From: Burkholderiales bacterium
GTDB taxonomy: Bacteria; Pseudomonadota; Gammaproteobacteria; Burkholderiales; UBA11063
Length of the DNA: 64,000 nucleotides
Reading direction: 5' to 3'
Assembly: GCA_020697255.1 (NCBI GenBank)
Contig: JAJFBE010000009.1
Location: 1-64,000 of the forward strand
The position numbers were made by a program, and so were the translations under genes. Below are positions 7,482 through 17,139 of the stretch, one piece after another. The notes beneath the pieces were generated by a model. It was not told where the DNA came from, ran no database searches, and saw only the letters and a list, made by a program, of their open reading frames with translations. The stretch's first letter is position 1. Each line of letters starts with the position of its first letter.

Positions 7482-8879
7482 TTAAGCATTGCTAATAAGT
7501 ATTATATTAATTTTTCTAAGGCTTTTGTATAAAAATATATAGGTAAACATTGAGCTAGCTACCAGCAATAGCATTGCACTATGGTAGCCTGCGATAAAAG
7601 AGTTATTATATTTTACATATTGGATATGATATATTGCAGTTCCGATACTAAGTCCAAGTGAGCCGCCGATATTATGAAATGTCCAGGATGTACCAATTGC
7701 AAGAGCTTCGCTTGATCTGGGCAGGGAGTTTATTGCCAAGATTGTAGATGGGCCGACAATTAAGCCCCAGGCTATACCCATGATTATAAATGCCGCTAAT
7801 ATAACTAATAAAGGGGTATTGGCCTGAAAATATGTTTGCAGTGCTGCTGATATAATAAATAGTGCAAACCCCCATAATAAAGGCTTTTGTGGTCCGCGCC
7901 TATCAACGATTTTTCCAACAATTGGCGATAATAATACAACCATTAAGGTTGTGGGCAGTAACATAAGCCCAATAGTATATGCCGATTCATGACGAATTGT
8001 ATGAAGAAATAATGGCATAAGAAAGAATGCCAGAGAATAGAAAAAAGATAGAAAAAAGTTGGCAATTATACCGGAAATATAGCCCCGATTTATTAATAGG
8101 CTAAATTTAATAATTGGTGATTTATGTTGCTCTTCGATATAATATAAAATAATGAACATAGTTACTGAAAATAATAGCAAGATGAGTACTTTATAAGATG
8201 CCCAACCCCAGTTATTGCCCTGAGTTATGGTAAAAATTAACGATGAAATAGCAAGTGTTAATATAAGTGCACCCAGATAGTCAATTTTAGTACTAAGTGC
8301 GGTATCCCTAGACCTTGGAACACTTAAGATACAGATAACCAGGCTAAGTAGCATTATGGGTATGTTTACTAAAAATACCCAGCGCCAGCTAAGCGCGCCG
8401 ACAATTAATCCACCAAGCACAGGTCCGGCTGCGAGCCCGGTAAATGAAATACCAAAGAATATTCCCATTGCCCGACCGCGTTCTTCGACAGAAAATATAT
8501 GTGAGATTATTGCACCTGACGCTGTATATAATATAGCACAGGAAATGCCTTGAATTAAGCGCCAGAAAATTAGCCATTGGATACTAACTGCACATCCTGC
8601 CAGTAAAGATGAGCCGGCGAAAATAGTCATACCTATATATAAAACTTTTTGCCTACCATAAATATCAGCTAAGCGCCCCATTACCACCATAAATGACGAT
8701 AATGCTAATATAAAAATATTGATAATCCATTGTAACTGTTCGATGGTTGCATGTAAATCATTCTGAATGGCAGGCAAGGTAACGGTTACTATCGTAAAAT
8801 CTATGCAGCCTAAAAAGCTTGCGATTCCTACGCCAATTAGTACCCACCATTTTTTATTTTTTGAAAAGCTATAGTTCAT
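7482..8879 (-). CDS. MFS drug exporter, DHA2 (EmrB/QacA) family
   Basis: The 465-residue protein has about 14 hydrophobic segments, as in proton-driven DHA2 multidrug exporters of the inner membrane. Motif A (GRLADIYGRQKVLYIG) follows TM2, and the antiporter motif C (GLAAGPVLGGLI) lies in TM5. TM1 holds the family-typical acidic residue in LGCIDFTIVTVTLPAIQ. No membrane-fusion partner (emrA) lies next to it, so it may act alone like QacA. The substrate cannot be read from sequence. It is a single gene with no regulator beside it. Confidence 0.88.
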   Translation of the reverse strand: MNYSFSKNKKWWVLIGVGIASFLGCIDFTIVTVTLPAIQNDLHATIEQLQWIINIFILALSSFMVVMGRLADIYGRQKVLYIGMTIFAGSSLLAGCAVSIQWLIFWRLIQGISCAILYTASGAIISHIFSVEERGRAMGIFFGISFTGLAAGPVLGGLIVGALSWRWVFLVNIPIMLLSLVICILSVPRSRDTALSTKIDYLGALILTLAISSLIFTITQGNNWGWASYKVLILLLFSVTMFIILYYIEEQHKSPIIKFSLLINRGYISGIIANFFLSFFYSLAFFLMPLFLHTIRHESAYTIGLMLLPTTLMVVLLSPIVGKIVDRRGPQKPLLWGFALFIISAALQTYFQANTPLLVILAAFIIMGIAWGLIVGPSTILAINSLPRSSEALAIGTSWTFHNIGGSLGLSIGTAIYHIQYVKYNNSFIAGYHSAMLLLVASSMFTYIFLYKSLRKINIILISNA

Positions 8880-9031
8880 GTTTTAACTGCACTTTATATA
8901 ATATATAACTAATTTGAGAATTACTATAGCAGGGAGTATAACTTATATGATTGTTAGACTATAGCCAGAAAGGGAAGTATATATCGGATAAATGCTTTGC
9001 CGCCATATACACCAATAACTTTATGGCAAAA

Positions 9032-10600
9032 TTAGTTTTTAGTATTTAATTCCGGACTAATTTCTGACGTAAGGGTAATAAAACGCTCAAAAGCCGCCAA
9101 ACCTGCAGGAGTATTTTTAAATACTCCGCTACATTCCAGCACATGAACAAATTTGTTACCTACTTCTTTTTTTAGGCATTCGGTAATTGTTTTTTTGCTA
9201 AATTGACCATAAGTTTTACTTAAGTAGGTTAACCAATCCTTATGAGGCCACAGCAAGTGTTTTTTGTCTATTGCATTGATTTGTGTTATATCATTAGTTA
9301 ATAAGATTTGTTCTGCCTGTTTTAATTCATTATCCAACCTGCCCGGTAGAATAGCCAACCCCATAGCTTCAATTAAACCAATATTCTCTTTTTTGATATG
9401 ATGCAAATGTTCATGTGGATGAAAGATTCCATCCGGATGTTTGGAAGATTTACGATTGTTGCGCAAAATTAAATATATCCGATAATTATCATCATTGAGT
9501 TTGCGTACAATGGGATTAAGGGCGTTGTGACGCTCGGCAGTATGGTTTAATATACCTACAGTCTCATCAGAATAGCTAAGCCAATGCTGTAAAATTTTAT
9601 TACTCAAGCTGATTAAATCTTGTCTGTTACCGGTTAAACTAATTACACTAAGCGGCCACTCAAGAATATGCCCGCTAACTTGCGGATAATTAGGCCAGGT
9701 TATGGTTTGGCGAATTTTAGCTTTTTCCATTGGAAAAGAGTAATTACCCGCCTGAAAATGATCATGACTTAGAATTGAGCCGCCAACAATAGGAATATCT
9801 GTATTAGCGCCAATTATATATTCAGGGATAAAATCGACAAAATCAAACATTGCTGTAAAAGTAGATAAATTAACCAGCATATCGCGATGCACGCTGCTAA
9901 AGATGATTGAATGCTCAGGGTAGTACAGATAAGGCGAAAATTGAAAATACCATGTCTCACCATTTAGGCATAGTGGGATAAGACGTAGGGTGAAACGTGA
10001 AGGCCTGGTATAATCACCTGCAAACCCTTCGTTCTCAGCACATAATAAACATTTTGGATAATCGGTAGCTATTTGCAATTTGGCTTCTGCAATCTGCTTA
10101 GGATCTTTTTCCGGTTTGGATAAATTAATGGTAATTTCCATATTGCCATAATTAGTACTAATGACCCAGGTATGATTTTTGCTAATATCAGCTAATTTTA
10201 TGTAATTGCTGGCCACACTTAATTGGTAGAAATATTGTAGTGCGCTGCTAATACCAAAATTTATATATTTATGTTTAAAATTTGTTCTAACCAGGCTAGG
10301 TCTGGGAGTAACTATGTCCATTAAATTACATTTTATAATATCCGGTGTATATCCTGGTTTGGATATACCATTAACCTGGCAATACTGGACGATATTATCT
10401 AAGATTTCATCTGGGTATTCTAGAGTTTCATTTGCTAATTGAGTTCTTTGGGCTTCGAATAAATTATCATCGCTAGAATTATACCTAATATTAAGTAGAT
10501 AAAAATAACGATTACGCACATACATTACATCGCTATTTTCGATTAAGTGCGTATTAATAGCATAGTTAATTAATCGTTCTATTTCATACTTAATATCCAT
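9032..10600 (-). CDS. galT: Galactose-1-phosphate uridylyltransferase, class II
   Basis: This is a 522-residue Leloir-pathway enzyme that exchanges UMP between UDP-glucose and galactose-1-phosphate. It is of the longer class II type known mainly from Firmicutes: it has PIVGGSILSHDHFQAG, RNNRKSSKHPDGIFHPHEHL and HHIKKENIGLIEAMGLAILP, all typical of GalT family 2, and it lacks the HPH motif arrangement of the short E. coli type. The open frame extends to 10672, but the ATG at 10600 overlaps the galM stop (TAATG) and gives the usual N-terminus, so translation is coupled. It is the last gene of galK-galM-galT. The type suggests horizontal acquisition; that is inference. Confidence 0.93.
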   Translation of the reverse strand: MDIKYEIERLINYAINTHLIENSDVMYVRNRYFYLLNIRYNSSDDNLFEAQRTQLANETLEYPDEILDNIVQYCQVNGISKPGYTPDIIKCNLMDIVTPRPSLVRTNFKHKYINFGISSALQYFYQLSVASNYIKLADISKNHTWVISTNYGNMEITINLSKPEKDPKQIAEAKLQIATDYPKCLLCAENEGFAGDYTRPSRFTLRLIPLCLNGETWYFQFSPYLYYPEHSIIFSSVHRDMLVNLSTFTAMFDFVDFIPEYIIGANTDIPIVGGSILSHDHFQAGNYSFPMEKAKIRQTITWPNYPQVSGHILEWPLSVISLTGNRQDLISLSNKILQHWLSYSDETVGILNHTAERHNALNPIVRKLNDDNYRIYLILRNNRKSSKHPDGIFHPHEHLHHIKKENIGLIEAMGLAILPGRLDNELKQAEQILLTNDITQINAIDKKHLLWPHKDWLTYLSKTYGQFSKKTITECLKKEVGNKFVHVLECSGVFKNTPAGLAAFERFITLTSEISPELNTKN

Positions 10601-11625
10601 TACCTGACTCCAAATTGCCATATTGTAGTTGATAAATATGGCTTTTGTGGTGAATAAATAGGCGCCTGGCAATTTGCCAAATTAATTGCATTAGGAATAT
10701 TTTGTGTCTCAAGGCAAATACCTAAATGATTAATACATTCCCGGCCACCATTGACTAAATTAGGATTAGCAAGAAAATTCCCGGTATAAAAAATTACTGC
10801 CTTTTCTGTAGTCATGATCTTTAGTTCTCTCCGGGTTTTAGCATCAAATAATATAATATTTGGGCTTGATGTATTGGCTAAAATAAACGGATGGTCAAAC
10901 CCTCCAGCTACTTGTAATTCATTAGCATGCATATCACTTTGGATTAATTTAGGTACTCTAAAGTCAAAAGCCGTGTTTTCAACTGGAAGCCTTTTTCCTG
11001 TGGGCAGGGCACTTTGATCAATTTCGCAATATTCATCAGCTACAATTTGGAGTATTTGTCCTGTGCCCGAATTATGCGAACCAGATAAATTAAAATAGCT
11101 GTGATTAGTTAAGTTAATAATAGTTGCAGCATCCGGATAAGCTTTATAGATTATAGACAAAGTAGCGGGCTCAGATAATTGATAACATACTTCAAAATGT
11201 ACATTGGCCGGAAAACCTTCTTCAAACTGTGGGCTCAGATAGGTTAATTTTAAGCCATCAGCTAATTGTGTTACCTGCCAAATACGTTTATCCAGACCAA
11301 TATTACCGCCATGTAAATTATGTTCTCCATTATTTTTGGCCAGGTTATAAATAGTATCATTTAGTTTAAACCGGGCCATCCCGATTCGACCGCTATGGCG
11401 CCCGATAATTGCTCCTAAATAGCCAGGGTTAGTTATATAGCTATCTAGATTATCGTAAGCTAAGACTACATTAGCAAAATTGTTGGTATAATCCGGTACC
11501 CAGATTCCGCTTATAATTCCGCCATAATTTAAAATATTAACCTGGGTTCCCGAATCAGCGATTAACTGATATTTAATGATTTCTTGATGATTAATTTTAC
11601 CAATTACGTGAGAAAGGATTTTCAT
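10600..11625 (-). CDS. galM: Aldose 1-epimerase (galactose mutarotase)
   Basis: This 341-residue enzyme interconverts the anomers of galactose so that galactokinase receives the alpha form. Family features are NYGGIISGIWVPD near the N-terminus, GAIIGRHSGRIGMARF, NGEHNLHGGNIGLDKRIW, the NLTNHSYFNLSG segment with the catalytic His, and a C-terminal region around GICLETQNIPNAIN with the catalytic Glu. The start overlaps the galK stop (ATGA) and its stop overlaps the galT start, so the three genes form a translationally coupled operon. Confidence 0.95.
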   Translation of the reverse strand: MKILSHVIGKINHQEIIKYQLIADSGTQVNILNYGGIISGIWVPDYTNNFANVVLAYDNLDSYITNPGYLGAIIGRHSGRIGMARFKLNDTIYNLAKNNGEHNLHGGNIGLDKRIWQVTQLADGLKLTYLSPQFEEGFPANVHFEVCYQLSEPATLSIIYKAYPDAATIINLTNHSYFNLSGSHNSGTGQILQIVADEYCEIDQSALPTGKRLPVENTAFDFRVPKLIQSDMHANELQVAGGFDHPFILANTSSPNIILFDAKTRRELKIMTTEKAVIFYTGNFLANPNLVNGGRECINHLGICLETQNIPNAINLANCQAPIYSPQKPYLSTTIWQFGVR

Positions 11626-12794
11626 TGGCTAATTTCCCGGGCACCATCTGAAGATCCGGCGATATAAAAATCTGCTCTCAAGCCAGTAGCTTCAAGATAA
11701 CTGGCCCCAACTTTATCAATAAATTCCTGAGCGTTAGCTTGTTTAACCAAACTAACTGTACAGCCACCAAATCCAGCTCCCGTCATGCGTGAACCGATAC
11801 AGCCTGCTGTTTGCCACGCTGCATTAACTAAGCTATCTAGTTCATGCCCGGTAACTGCATAATTGTCTCTTAATGAAATATGTGATTGATTCATCAACTG
11901 ACCGAAGCCAATTAAATCGTAGTTTTTTAATAAATTAGCAGCCTCTAGTGTGCGGGCATTTTCGGTAACAATATGCTTGGCCCGTAGGCGATGTATGGGA
12001 TTAGTAATTAAATGTTCATATTGAAAGTATTTGGCTTCATCCAATTGCGCTAAGTTTTCTATAGGAATGTTTTGCTGTAGTTGTTGTAAGGCTGTTTGGC
12101 ATTCGTATACACGTTCATTATATTTAGAGCCTGCTAAAGTACGTTGCTTATTTGTGTTTCCTATGATAATTACATAATCTTTTAGCTCAAGGGGCGCATA
12201 CTGGTAGTGTAAAGTAGTGCAATTTAACAATAAGGCTTGATCTTTTCGGCTCATCATGGAGGCAAATTGATCCATAATACCGCAACTAACGCCGATAAAA
12301 TTATTTTCTACTTGTTGTCCCCATTTAACCATAGACACTGGAGGAACATTAAGATTGTACATATTGTTTAAGATAATTGCCATTAGCATTTCGATAGATG
12401 CAGATGATGATAAACCAGCACCATTGGGAATGTCTCCGCCAATTACAATGTTTAATCCATAAGGTATATTATAATCATTATCCAAAAATATTTTGCACAT
12501 TCCCTTAGGGTAATTAATCCATGATTTGGAAGTGGCTTTAATTGGGACCTCGCTAAGAGAGAATACAATAGTATTATCTTGACTAAAGTTAGTTGAATAT
12601 AAATGGATATTCTGATCCAGACGGGTACTAACTACCGCGTAGGTTCCATTATTCAGGGCGCAGGGAAATACATGCCCGCCGTTATAATCGGTATGTTCAC
12701 CAATTAGATTTATACGTCCTGGTGCAAAAAAGTTGCGTAATTCCTGAGCCGTACCAAATAGTTTCTGGTGTATTGTAGTTAATTTATCAATCAT
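11622..12794 (-). CDS. galK: Galactokinase
   Basis: This GHMP-family kinase phosphorylates alpha-D-galactose at C1 using ATP. The galactokinase signature GRINLIGEHTDYNGG lies near residues 27-41, the ATP-binding GHMP motif is GGDIPNGAGLSSSASIE, and a C-terminal GSRMTGAGFGGCTVSL motif is intact. I chose the ATG at 12794, which has AGGA ten bases upstream; an ATG at 12812 would add six residues but has no binding site. It is the first gene of galKMT. No galE is next to it, so UDP-galactose epimerase must be elsewhere if the pathway is complete. Confidence 0.95.
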   Translation of the reverse strand: MIDKLTTIHQKLFGTAQELRNFFAPGRINLIGEHTDYNGGHVFPCALNNGTYAVVSTRLDQNIHLYSTNFSQDNTIVFSLSEVPIKATSKSWINYPKGMCKIFLDNDYNIPYGLNIVIGGDIPNGAGLSSSASIEMLMAIILNNMYNLNVPPVSMVKWGQQVENNFIGVSCGIMDQFASMMSRKDQALLLNCTTLHYQYAPLELKDYVIIIGNTNKQRTLAGSKYNERVYECQTALQQLQQNIPIENLAQLDEAKYFQYEHLITNPIHRLRAKHIVTENARTLEAANLLKNYDLIGFGQLMNQSHISLRDNYAVTGHELDSLVNAAWQTAGCIGSRMTGAGFGGCTVSLVKQANAQEFIDKVGASYLEATGLRADFYIAGSSDGAREISQ

Positions 12795-13169
12795 TAGTAT
12801 TTGATCCTGCATTTGCTAATATTTAATTTTAGTGTGGATTATTTATTTTAATTATAGTTAATATTAAAGTGCAGGTCGTAGCTAGAAAAGTAGTACATGG
12901 TTATTTATCCAAGCGCATTTTTAAAAAATTCTAATAAACCAATTGAATCCAAGAGTTATTTTATCAGCTTATTGATTAGTTAGACTAAAAATTTCTATAT
13001 TATAATTTAACGCCTAATACACAATAAAATATAAAGATACCTGGTTATTTGAAGTATATTTATATGAGCTCAACCGTACTATCTCAGCTATTTTGTCTAA
13101 TGTATAAAGTTTGGTCATATTTTTGCGGGATAAGCTGTATAATAATGGAAGTATTAAGTAAATATTATC

Positions 13170-13274
13170 GTGACTTCAGGTGATGGTAGCAACTGGACTG
13201 CTGAAGAACTTATTAATAATTACGCACGGCAAACTAATAAGGTGAGAAATAGCCTTTTAGCGGGAATATTTTAA
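13170..13274 (+). CDS. Possible short leader ORF before malic enzyme
   Basis: Within the 482-base gap upstream of the malic enzyme gene, a GTG-started 34-codon frame reads VTSGDGSNWTAEELINNYAR and then QTNKVRNSLLAGIF. It ends 20 bases before the next gene. The amphipathic composition looks protein-like, but the binding site is poor, so it may be chance. The rest of 12813-13169 shows no gene, only AT-rich promoter-like sequence. Confidence 0.22.
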   Translation: MTSGDGSNWTAEELINNYARQTNKVRNSLLAGIF

Positions 13275-13294
13275 TATGGTAAAGGGGAATTAAT

Positions 13295-15013
13295 ATGCGT
13301 TTTGAGTTAAAATTTGATAAAGATAATCAGGTATATTTGGCCTCAAAAGCTTATGGTTATGATTTACTTAATAATTCCCGCTGGAATAAAAGCACTTCTT
13401 TCACCCAGGAAGAACGAGATGATTTTAGTTTGAATGGCCTTCTCCCACCATATGTATTTACTCTGGATGAGGTTGTAGAAAAACGCTATATGACAATGGT
13501 TGCAAAACAGGGCGATCTAGAAAAACATATTTATTTACGTGCAATACAAGATCGTAATGAAACCTTATTTTATGCTCTTATAGATAAGCATATTGAAGAA
13601 ATAATGCCATTGGTTTATACTCCTGTTGTAGGCTTGGCTTGTCAGGAGTTTAGCCATATTTATCGTCAGCCGCGCGGGGTTTTTGTAAGTTATCCTAATC
13701 GTGATAAAATTGATGCTATGCTATCTAGCCCTTATTTTGATAATGTTCAGGTGATTGTTGTATCGGACGGGGAGCGAATTTTAGGATTAGGTGACCAGGG
13801 CGCCGGTGGTATGGGAATTCCGATTGGTAAGTTATCTTTATATACAGCTTGTGCCGGAATTGCACCGGAAAAAACTTTGCCAATTTTACTTGATGTGGGT
13901 ACAGACAATCCTGACCGGCTTAAAGACCCGCTATACATCGGGTGGCGTAATCCGCGCATTCGGGGTCAGGAATATGATGATTTTGTAGATATGTTTGTTA
14001 AGGCTGTTAAAAAGCGTTTTCCGCATGTATTATTGCAATGGGAGGATTTTGCCCAAGCTAATGCAGGTAAGCTCTTAAATAGGCACAGGCAAGAAATTTG
14101 TAGTTTTAATGATGATATTCAAGGAACAGCTGCAATAACTGTGAGTGCCTTGATTGCGGCAATCAAATCCTCAGGAATTAAACTCCAGGATTTAAAAGCT
14201 GTAGTAGTGGGTGCCGGTTCGGCTGGAATTGGTATAAGTAACTTATTAGTTGATTATCTAGAATATACGGGTATATCCCGTAAGGCAGCGCAGGAGCAGA
14301 TATTTTTGGTAGATAGATATGGACTTATAACCGAAAATATTGACAGCCTCGATTTTCAACATGAATATGTTAAATCCAATGAGCATATCGCTAGGTGGAA
14401 AATTAAAGATAAGCAAAATATTACTTTATTGGAAACGGTTGCAAATGCTAAAGCCAATCTTATAATTGGTGTATCGGCTCAGGGTGGTATTTTTACTCAG
14501 GCTGTGATTGCACAGATGGCTCTCAATACGCCGCACCCTATTGTATTTCCGTTGTCTAACCCGACAACTAAAGCTGAGGCAGCTCCTCAGGATGTTTTAG
14601 ACTGGACTGCAGGCAACGCAATTATTGGTACTGGTACAGCATTTCCATTAGCCAATCGTAATGGTAAAATGACCAGGATAGATCAAGTTAATAATTGCTA
14701 TATTTTTCCTGGAATTGGTTTAGGTATTTTGGCAGTTAAAGCAACTATTGTTACGGATAAAATGTTTTTAATTGCTGCGATTGCTCTGGCCGAATTATCC
14801 CCGGCAACAACAGATCCAACTAATAATCTATTGCCGCCGCTTAATGAAATACGAAATATCTCTAAGCATATAGCTCTACGGGTAGCAAAAGAAGCTATAG
14901 ATTCTGGTGTAAGCCAAATTAAGCCAGAAAGTGATCAGGCTTTGTTGCAGTTAATTGAAAGCAACATATGGGAGCCTAAGTATATTCCATATAAACGAGT
15001 AGGCCATGAATAA
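13295..15013 (+). CDS. maeA: NAD-dependent malic enzyme
   Basis: This 572-residue cytosolic enzyme decarboxylates malate to pyruvate with NAD and a divalent metal. It has the long E. coli MaeA/SfcA architecture: an N-terminal malic domain with LPLVYTPVVGLACQEFSH and RILGLGDQGAGGMGIPIGK, the metal-binding region WEDFAQANA…FNDDIQGTAA, and an NAD-binding domain with VVGAGSAGIGISN and FPLSNPTTKAEAAP. AGGGGAATT precedes the ATG. It is monocistronic. It provides pyruvate from malate during growth on organic acids. Confidence 0.95.
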   Translation: MRFELKFDKDNQVYLASKAYGYDLLNNSRWNKSTSFTQEERDDFSLNGLLPPYVFTLDEVVEKRYMTMVAKQGDLEKHIYLRAIQDRNETLFYALIDKHIEEIMPLVYTPVVGLACQEFSHIYRQPRGVFVSYPNRDKIDAMLSSPYFDNVQVIVVSDGERILGLGDQGAGGMGIPIGKLSLYTACAGIAPEKTLPILLDVGTDNPDRLKDPLYIGWRNPRIRGQEYDDFVDMFVKAVKKRFPHVLLQWEDFAQANAGKLLNRHRQEICSFNDDIQGTAAITVSALIAAIKSSGIKLQDLKAVVVGAGSAGIGISNLLVDYLEYTGISRKAAQEQIFLVDRYGLITENIDSLDFQHEYVKSNEHIARWKIKDKQNITLLETVANAKANLIIGVSAQGGIFTQAVIAQMALNTPHPIVFPLSNPTTKAEAAPQDVLDWTAGNAIIGTGTAFPLANRNGKMTRIDQVNNCYIFPGIGLGILAVKATIVTDKMFLIAAIALAELSPATTDPTNNLLPPLNEIRNISKHIALRVAKEAIDSGVSQIKPESDQALLQLIESNIWEPKYIPYKRVGHE

Positions 15014-15052
15014 GGTACATTTAATTATTGCATTTGTGAATATTTAATTTTA

Positions 15053-15622
15053 TTAGTTTCGTAAAAATTTATGTAATGCACGAGGCACCATACGCTGCAA
15101 GATATTATTCTTGTCAATTATTTGATGTCGAATAGCCATTGCTATATGTATGGCAATAATTGCTAATAAAAGATCTCCGCTGAGATTATGGGTTACTGCT
15201 ATTATAGAATAGAGTATCTGGTTGTGAGTGGTAATTATTGCTGGAATAGTTATGAAATTAAAATAATGAAATGCGCCCGAGTGTATGTTATATCTCAATA
15301 TGCCAGTAAGTACAAGTGTTCCAATTAAAACGTAAATTACTATATGGCCTAGATTGGCAATGGTTATCTCTTTTGGGTGCAGAGATGGTGGATATGGCGG
15401 GATCTTATGTGTTAAGCGCCAACATACACGTAGGATAAATAGCAGTAATATACTAAACCCGATATTAAAGTGCAAAAAATACAAAATCCCGGCATAAGGT
15501 TTCAGGGTTTCGTTGTCAAAGGCCAGGAATAAATATGCCGTAAGTAGCTGCAGGATTATCAAAATTGCCATTAACCAATGTAATATTTTAGCTGTTGCAG
15601 TGTATTCATTTCTCGTATTCAT
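15053..15622 (-). CDS. Cytochrome b561
   Basis: This 189-residue inner-membrane protein has four hydrophobic helices. It belongs to the bacterial cytochrome b561 (CybB) family, which carries two b-type haems and moves electrons between quinol and acceptors such as superoxide. Haem-ligand candidates are His in KILHWLMA (TM1), YFLHFNIGF (TM2), IAVTHNLSG (TM3) and IAIHIAMAIRHQ (TM4). The ATG at 15622 has a strong AAGGAAG binding site; an ATG at 15658 would add 12 residues without one. It lies convergent to the malic enzyme gene. Confidence 0.9.
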   Translation of the reverse strand: MNTRNEYTATAKILHWLMAILIILQLLTAYLFLAFDNETLKPYAGILYFLHFNIGFSILLLFILRVCWRLTHKIPPYPPSLHPKEITIANLGHIVIYVLIGTLVLTGILRYNIHSGAFHYFNFITIPAIITTHNQILYSIIAVTHNLSGDLLLAIIAIHIAMAIRHQIIDKNNILQRMVPRALHKFLRN

Positions 15623-15718
15623 TTTAGCTTCCTTGACAACCAGCAGTGAATTTAACATAACTGTTTAATTAGGTAATAAGTATACCAGTAAATTTAGCAA
15701 ATCTTAGAAAATAATTTG

Positions 15719-15727
15719 TGCTATACT
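15719..15727 (+). promoter_or_regulatory. Extended -10 promoter of the BON-domain gene
   Basis: TGC-TATACT matches an extended -10 element, about 45 bases upstream of the start codon at 15772, with AAGGAG in the leader. Confidence 0.45.
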
Positions 15728-15771
15728 AAAAACCTGTTGCAGTTTTTAGCAATATTATTAAGGAGAATAAA

Positions 15772-16374
15772 ATGAGAAAATTAGTTAAATTTTTAATATC
15801 TTTAACATTCGTTATGCTTGTTGCCACAGGAGTAAGAGCAAAAACAATTGGTGGTTATATTGATAGCGCTGTTGATTCAGTTAAGGACACTACAAACAGT
15901 ACAGGCGCTGCATTTTCCGATCAAAATCTTGAACGCAAGGTAAATAATGTACTTTCTGCTCAGGTACCTAGCGGAAAATTTACTGTAGCTAGTTACTACA
16001 AACATATATTATTAACTGGGCAGGTTCCTAATAAAGAGGCTAAAGAAAGGGCTGTGCTTGCGGTGAGAAATACTGCCGAGGTTAAAGGGGTATGGGATTA
16101 TTTAACTGTGGAACCAAATGAAAGTGCCAAAGCTGTTTCAAATGATGCAAGGATTACTTCAGCTGCGAAAAATAAGTTAATGCTGCAAAAAGGAGTAAAC
16201 TCCAATAACATAAAAGTAGTTACAGATAATGGCGTAGTTTACTTACTTGGCAGGGATCCTGGAAATAAGAGTAAAATTGATTTGGCAATTACAGAGATCT
16301 CGAAGATTGATGATGTTAAGCAGGTAGAGAATTTAATTTGGTATAAATCAAAATGGGTTAAAACTGCGAATTAA
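15772..16374 (+). CDS. Periplasmic protein with two BON domains
   Basis: The 200-residue protein has a Sec signal peptide (cleavage near VRA-KT, residue 23) and two BON domains. The first (about residues 55-120) contains SGKFTVASYYKHILLTGQVP with the typical V-x-L-x-G turn, and the second (about 125-195) has GVNSNNIKVVTDNGVVYLLG. This resembles DolP (YraP) and OsmY, periplasmic proteins that bind phospholipid and help keep the outer membrane tight. It lacks a lipobox Cys, so it is more OsmY-like in localisation. A strong AAGGAG precedes the ATG. The endonuclease V gene follows 2 bases after its stop. Confidence 0.85.
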   Translation: MRKLVKFLISLTFVMLVATGVRAKTIGGYIDSAVDSVKDTTNSTGAAFSDQNLERKVNNVLSAQVPSGKFTVASYYKHILLTGQVPNKEAKERAVLAVRNTAEVKGVWDYLTVEPNESAKAVSNDARITSAAKNKLMLQKGVNSNNIKVVTDNGVVYLLGRDPGNKSKIDLAITEISKIDDVKQVENLIWYKSKWVKTAN

Positions 16375-16376
16375 AT

Positions 16377-17075
16377 ATGCAGCCATTAATAGAGCATAAG
16401 TGGGATCTGAGTATTCCTGAAGCTATTAACTTACAAAAAGAGTTAGCCCTTAAGGTGCAGGTAAGTCCGCTAGATATAAATAGTTTACGTTATATTGGTG
16501 GAATTGACTGTGCACCTTCAACAGATATGTCTAAATATTTTGCGGCGGCTGTAATTTGGGACATACATACCCGCGAATTAGTTGAGTATCATATTGCAGA
16601 TGCTCCATTAACTTTTCCTTATGTTCCCGGGTTATTATCTTTTCGTGAAATTCCTGCCGTTATAGAAGTTATGAAAAAAATAAATAAGAAGCCGGATATT
16701 TTTATAGTTGATGGGCATGGTATCGCTCATCCGCGTGGTATTGGGATTGCTGCGCATATAGGAGTAATTTTTGATGTACCTACGTTTGGTTGTGGAAAAA
16801 GTTTGCTATATGGCAATTATCAAGATCCGGCACATGAGCGTGGTTCTACAAGCCCTCTAATGGCAAAAGGGAAAGTTATAGGTAATGTTATACGAACTCG
16901 CAGCAATGTACGACCGGTTTTTGTTAGTGTAGGGCATAAAGTTGATCTAAAAACCGCCACCGAACTAACCATATCTTGTAGCGGCAGGTTTCGTTTACCT
17001 GAACCAACCCATTTAGCTGATAAGCTAGTTGCACAAAAAGAAAATAAAAGTGTAATTATTAATAAATTATTATAG
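16377..17075 (+). CDS. nfi: Endonuclease V
   Basis: This 232-residue enzyme cuts DNA (and RNA) one base 3' of deoxyinosine and starts repair of deaminated adenine. Conserved elements are GGIDCAP with the metal-binding Asp44, YVPGLLSFREIP with the catalytic Glu, FIVDGHGIAHPRGIGIAAHIG with a second metal-binding Asp, PTFGCGKSLLYG, and SVGHKVDL near the C-terminus. The start lies 2 bases after the BON gene stop without its own binding site, so translation is probably coupled. The length is typical. Confidence 0.94.
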   Translation: MQPLIEHKWDLSIPEAINLQKELALKVQVSPLDINSLRYIGGIDCAPSTDMSKYFAAAVIWDIHTRELVEYHIADAPLTFPYVPGLLSFREIPAVIEVMKKINKKPDIFIVDGHGIAHPRGIGIAAHIGVIFDVPTFGCGKSLLYGNYQDPAHERGSTSPLMAKGKVIGNVIRTRSNVRPVFVSVGHKVDLKTATELTISCSGRFRLPEPTHLADKLVAQKENKSVIINKLL

Positions 17076-17139
17076 AATCTGCTTTTGTTTTTATATGATG
17101 ATTGGTTAACATAAATATTGGAGAATCTTTTTAGTAAAA

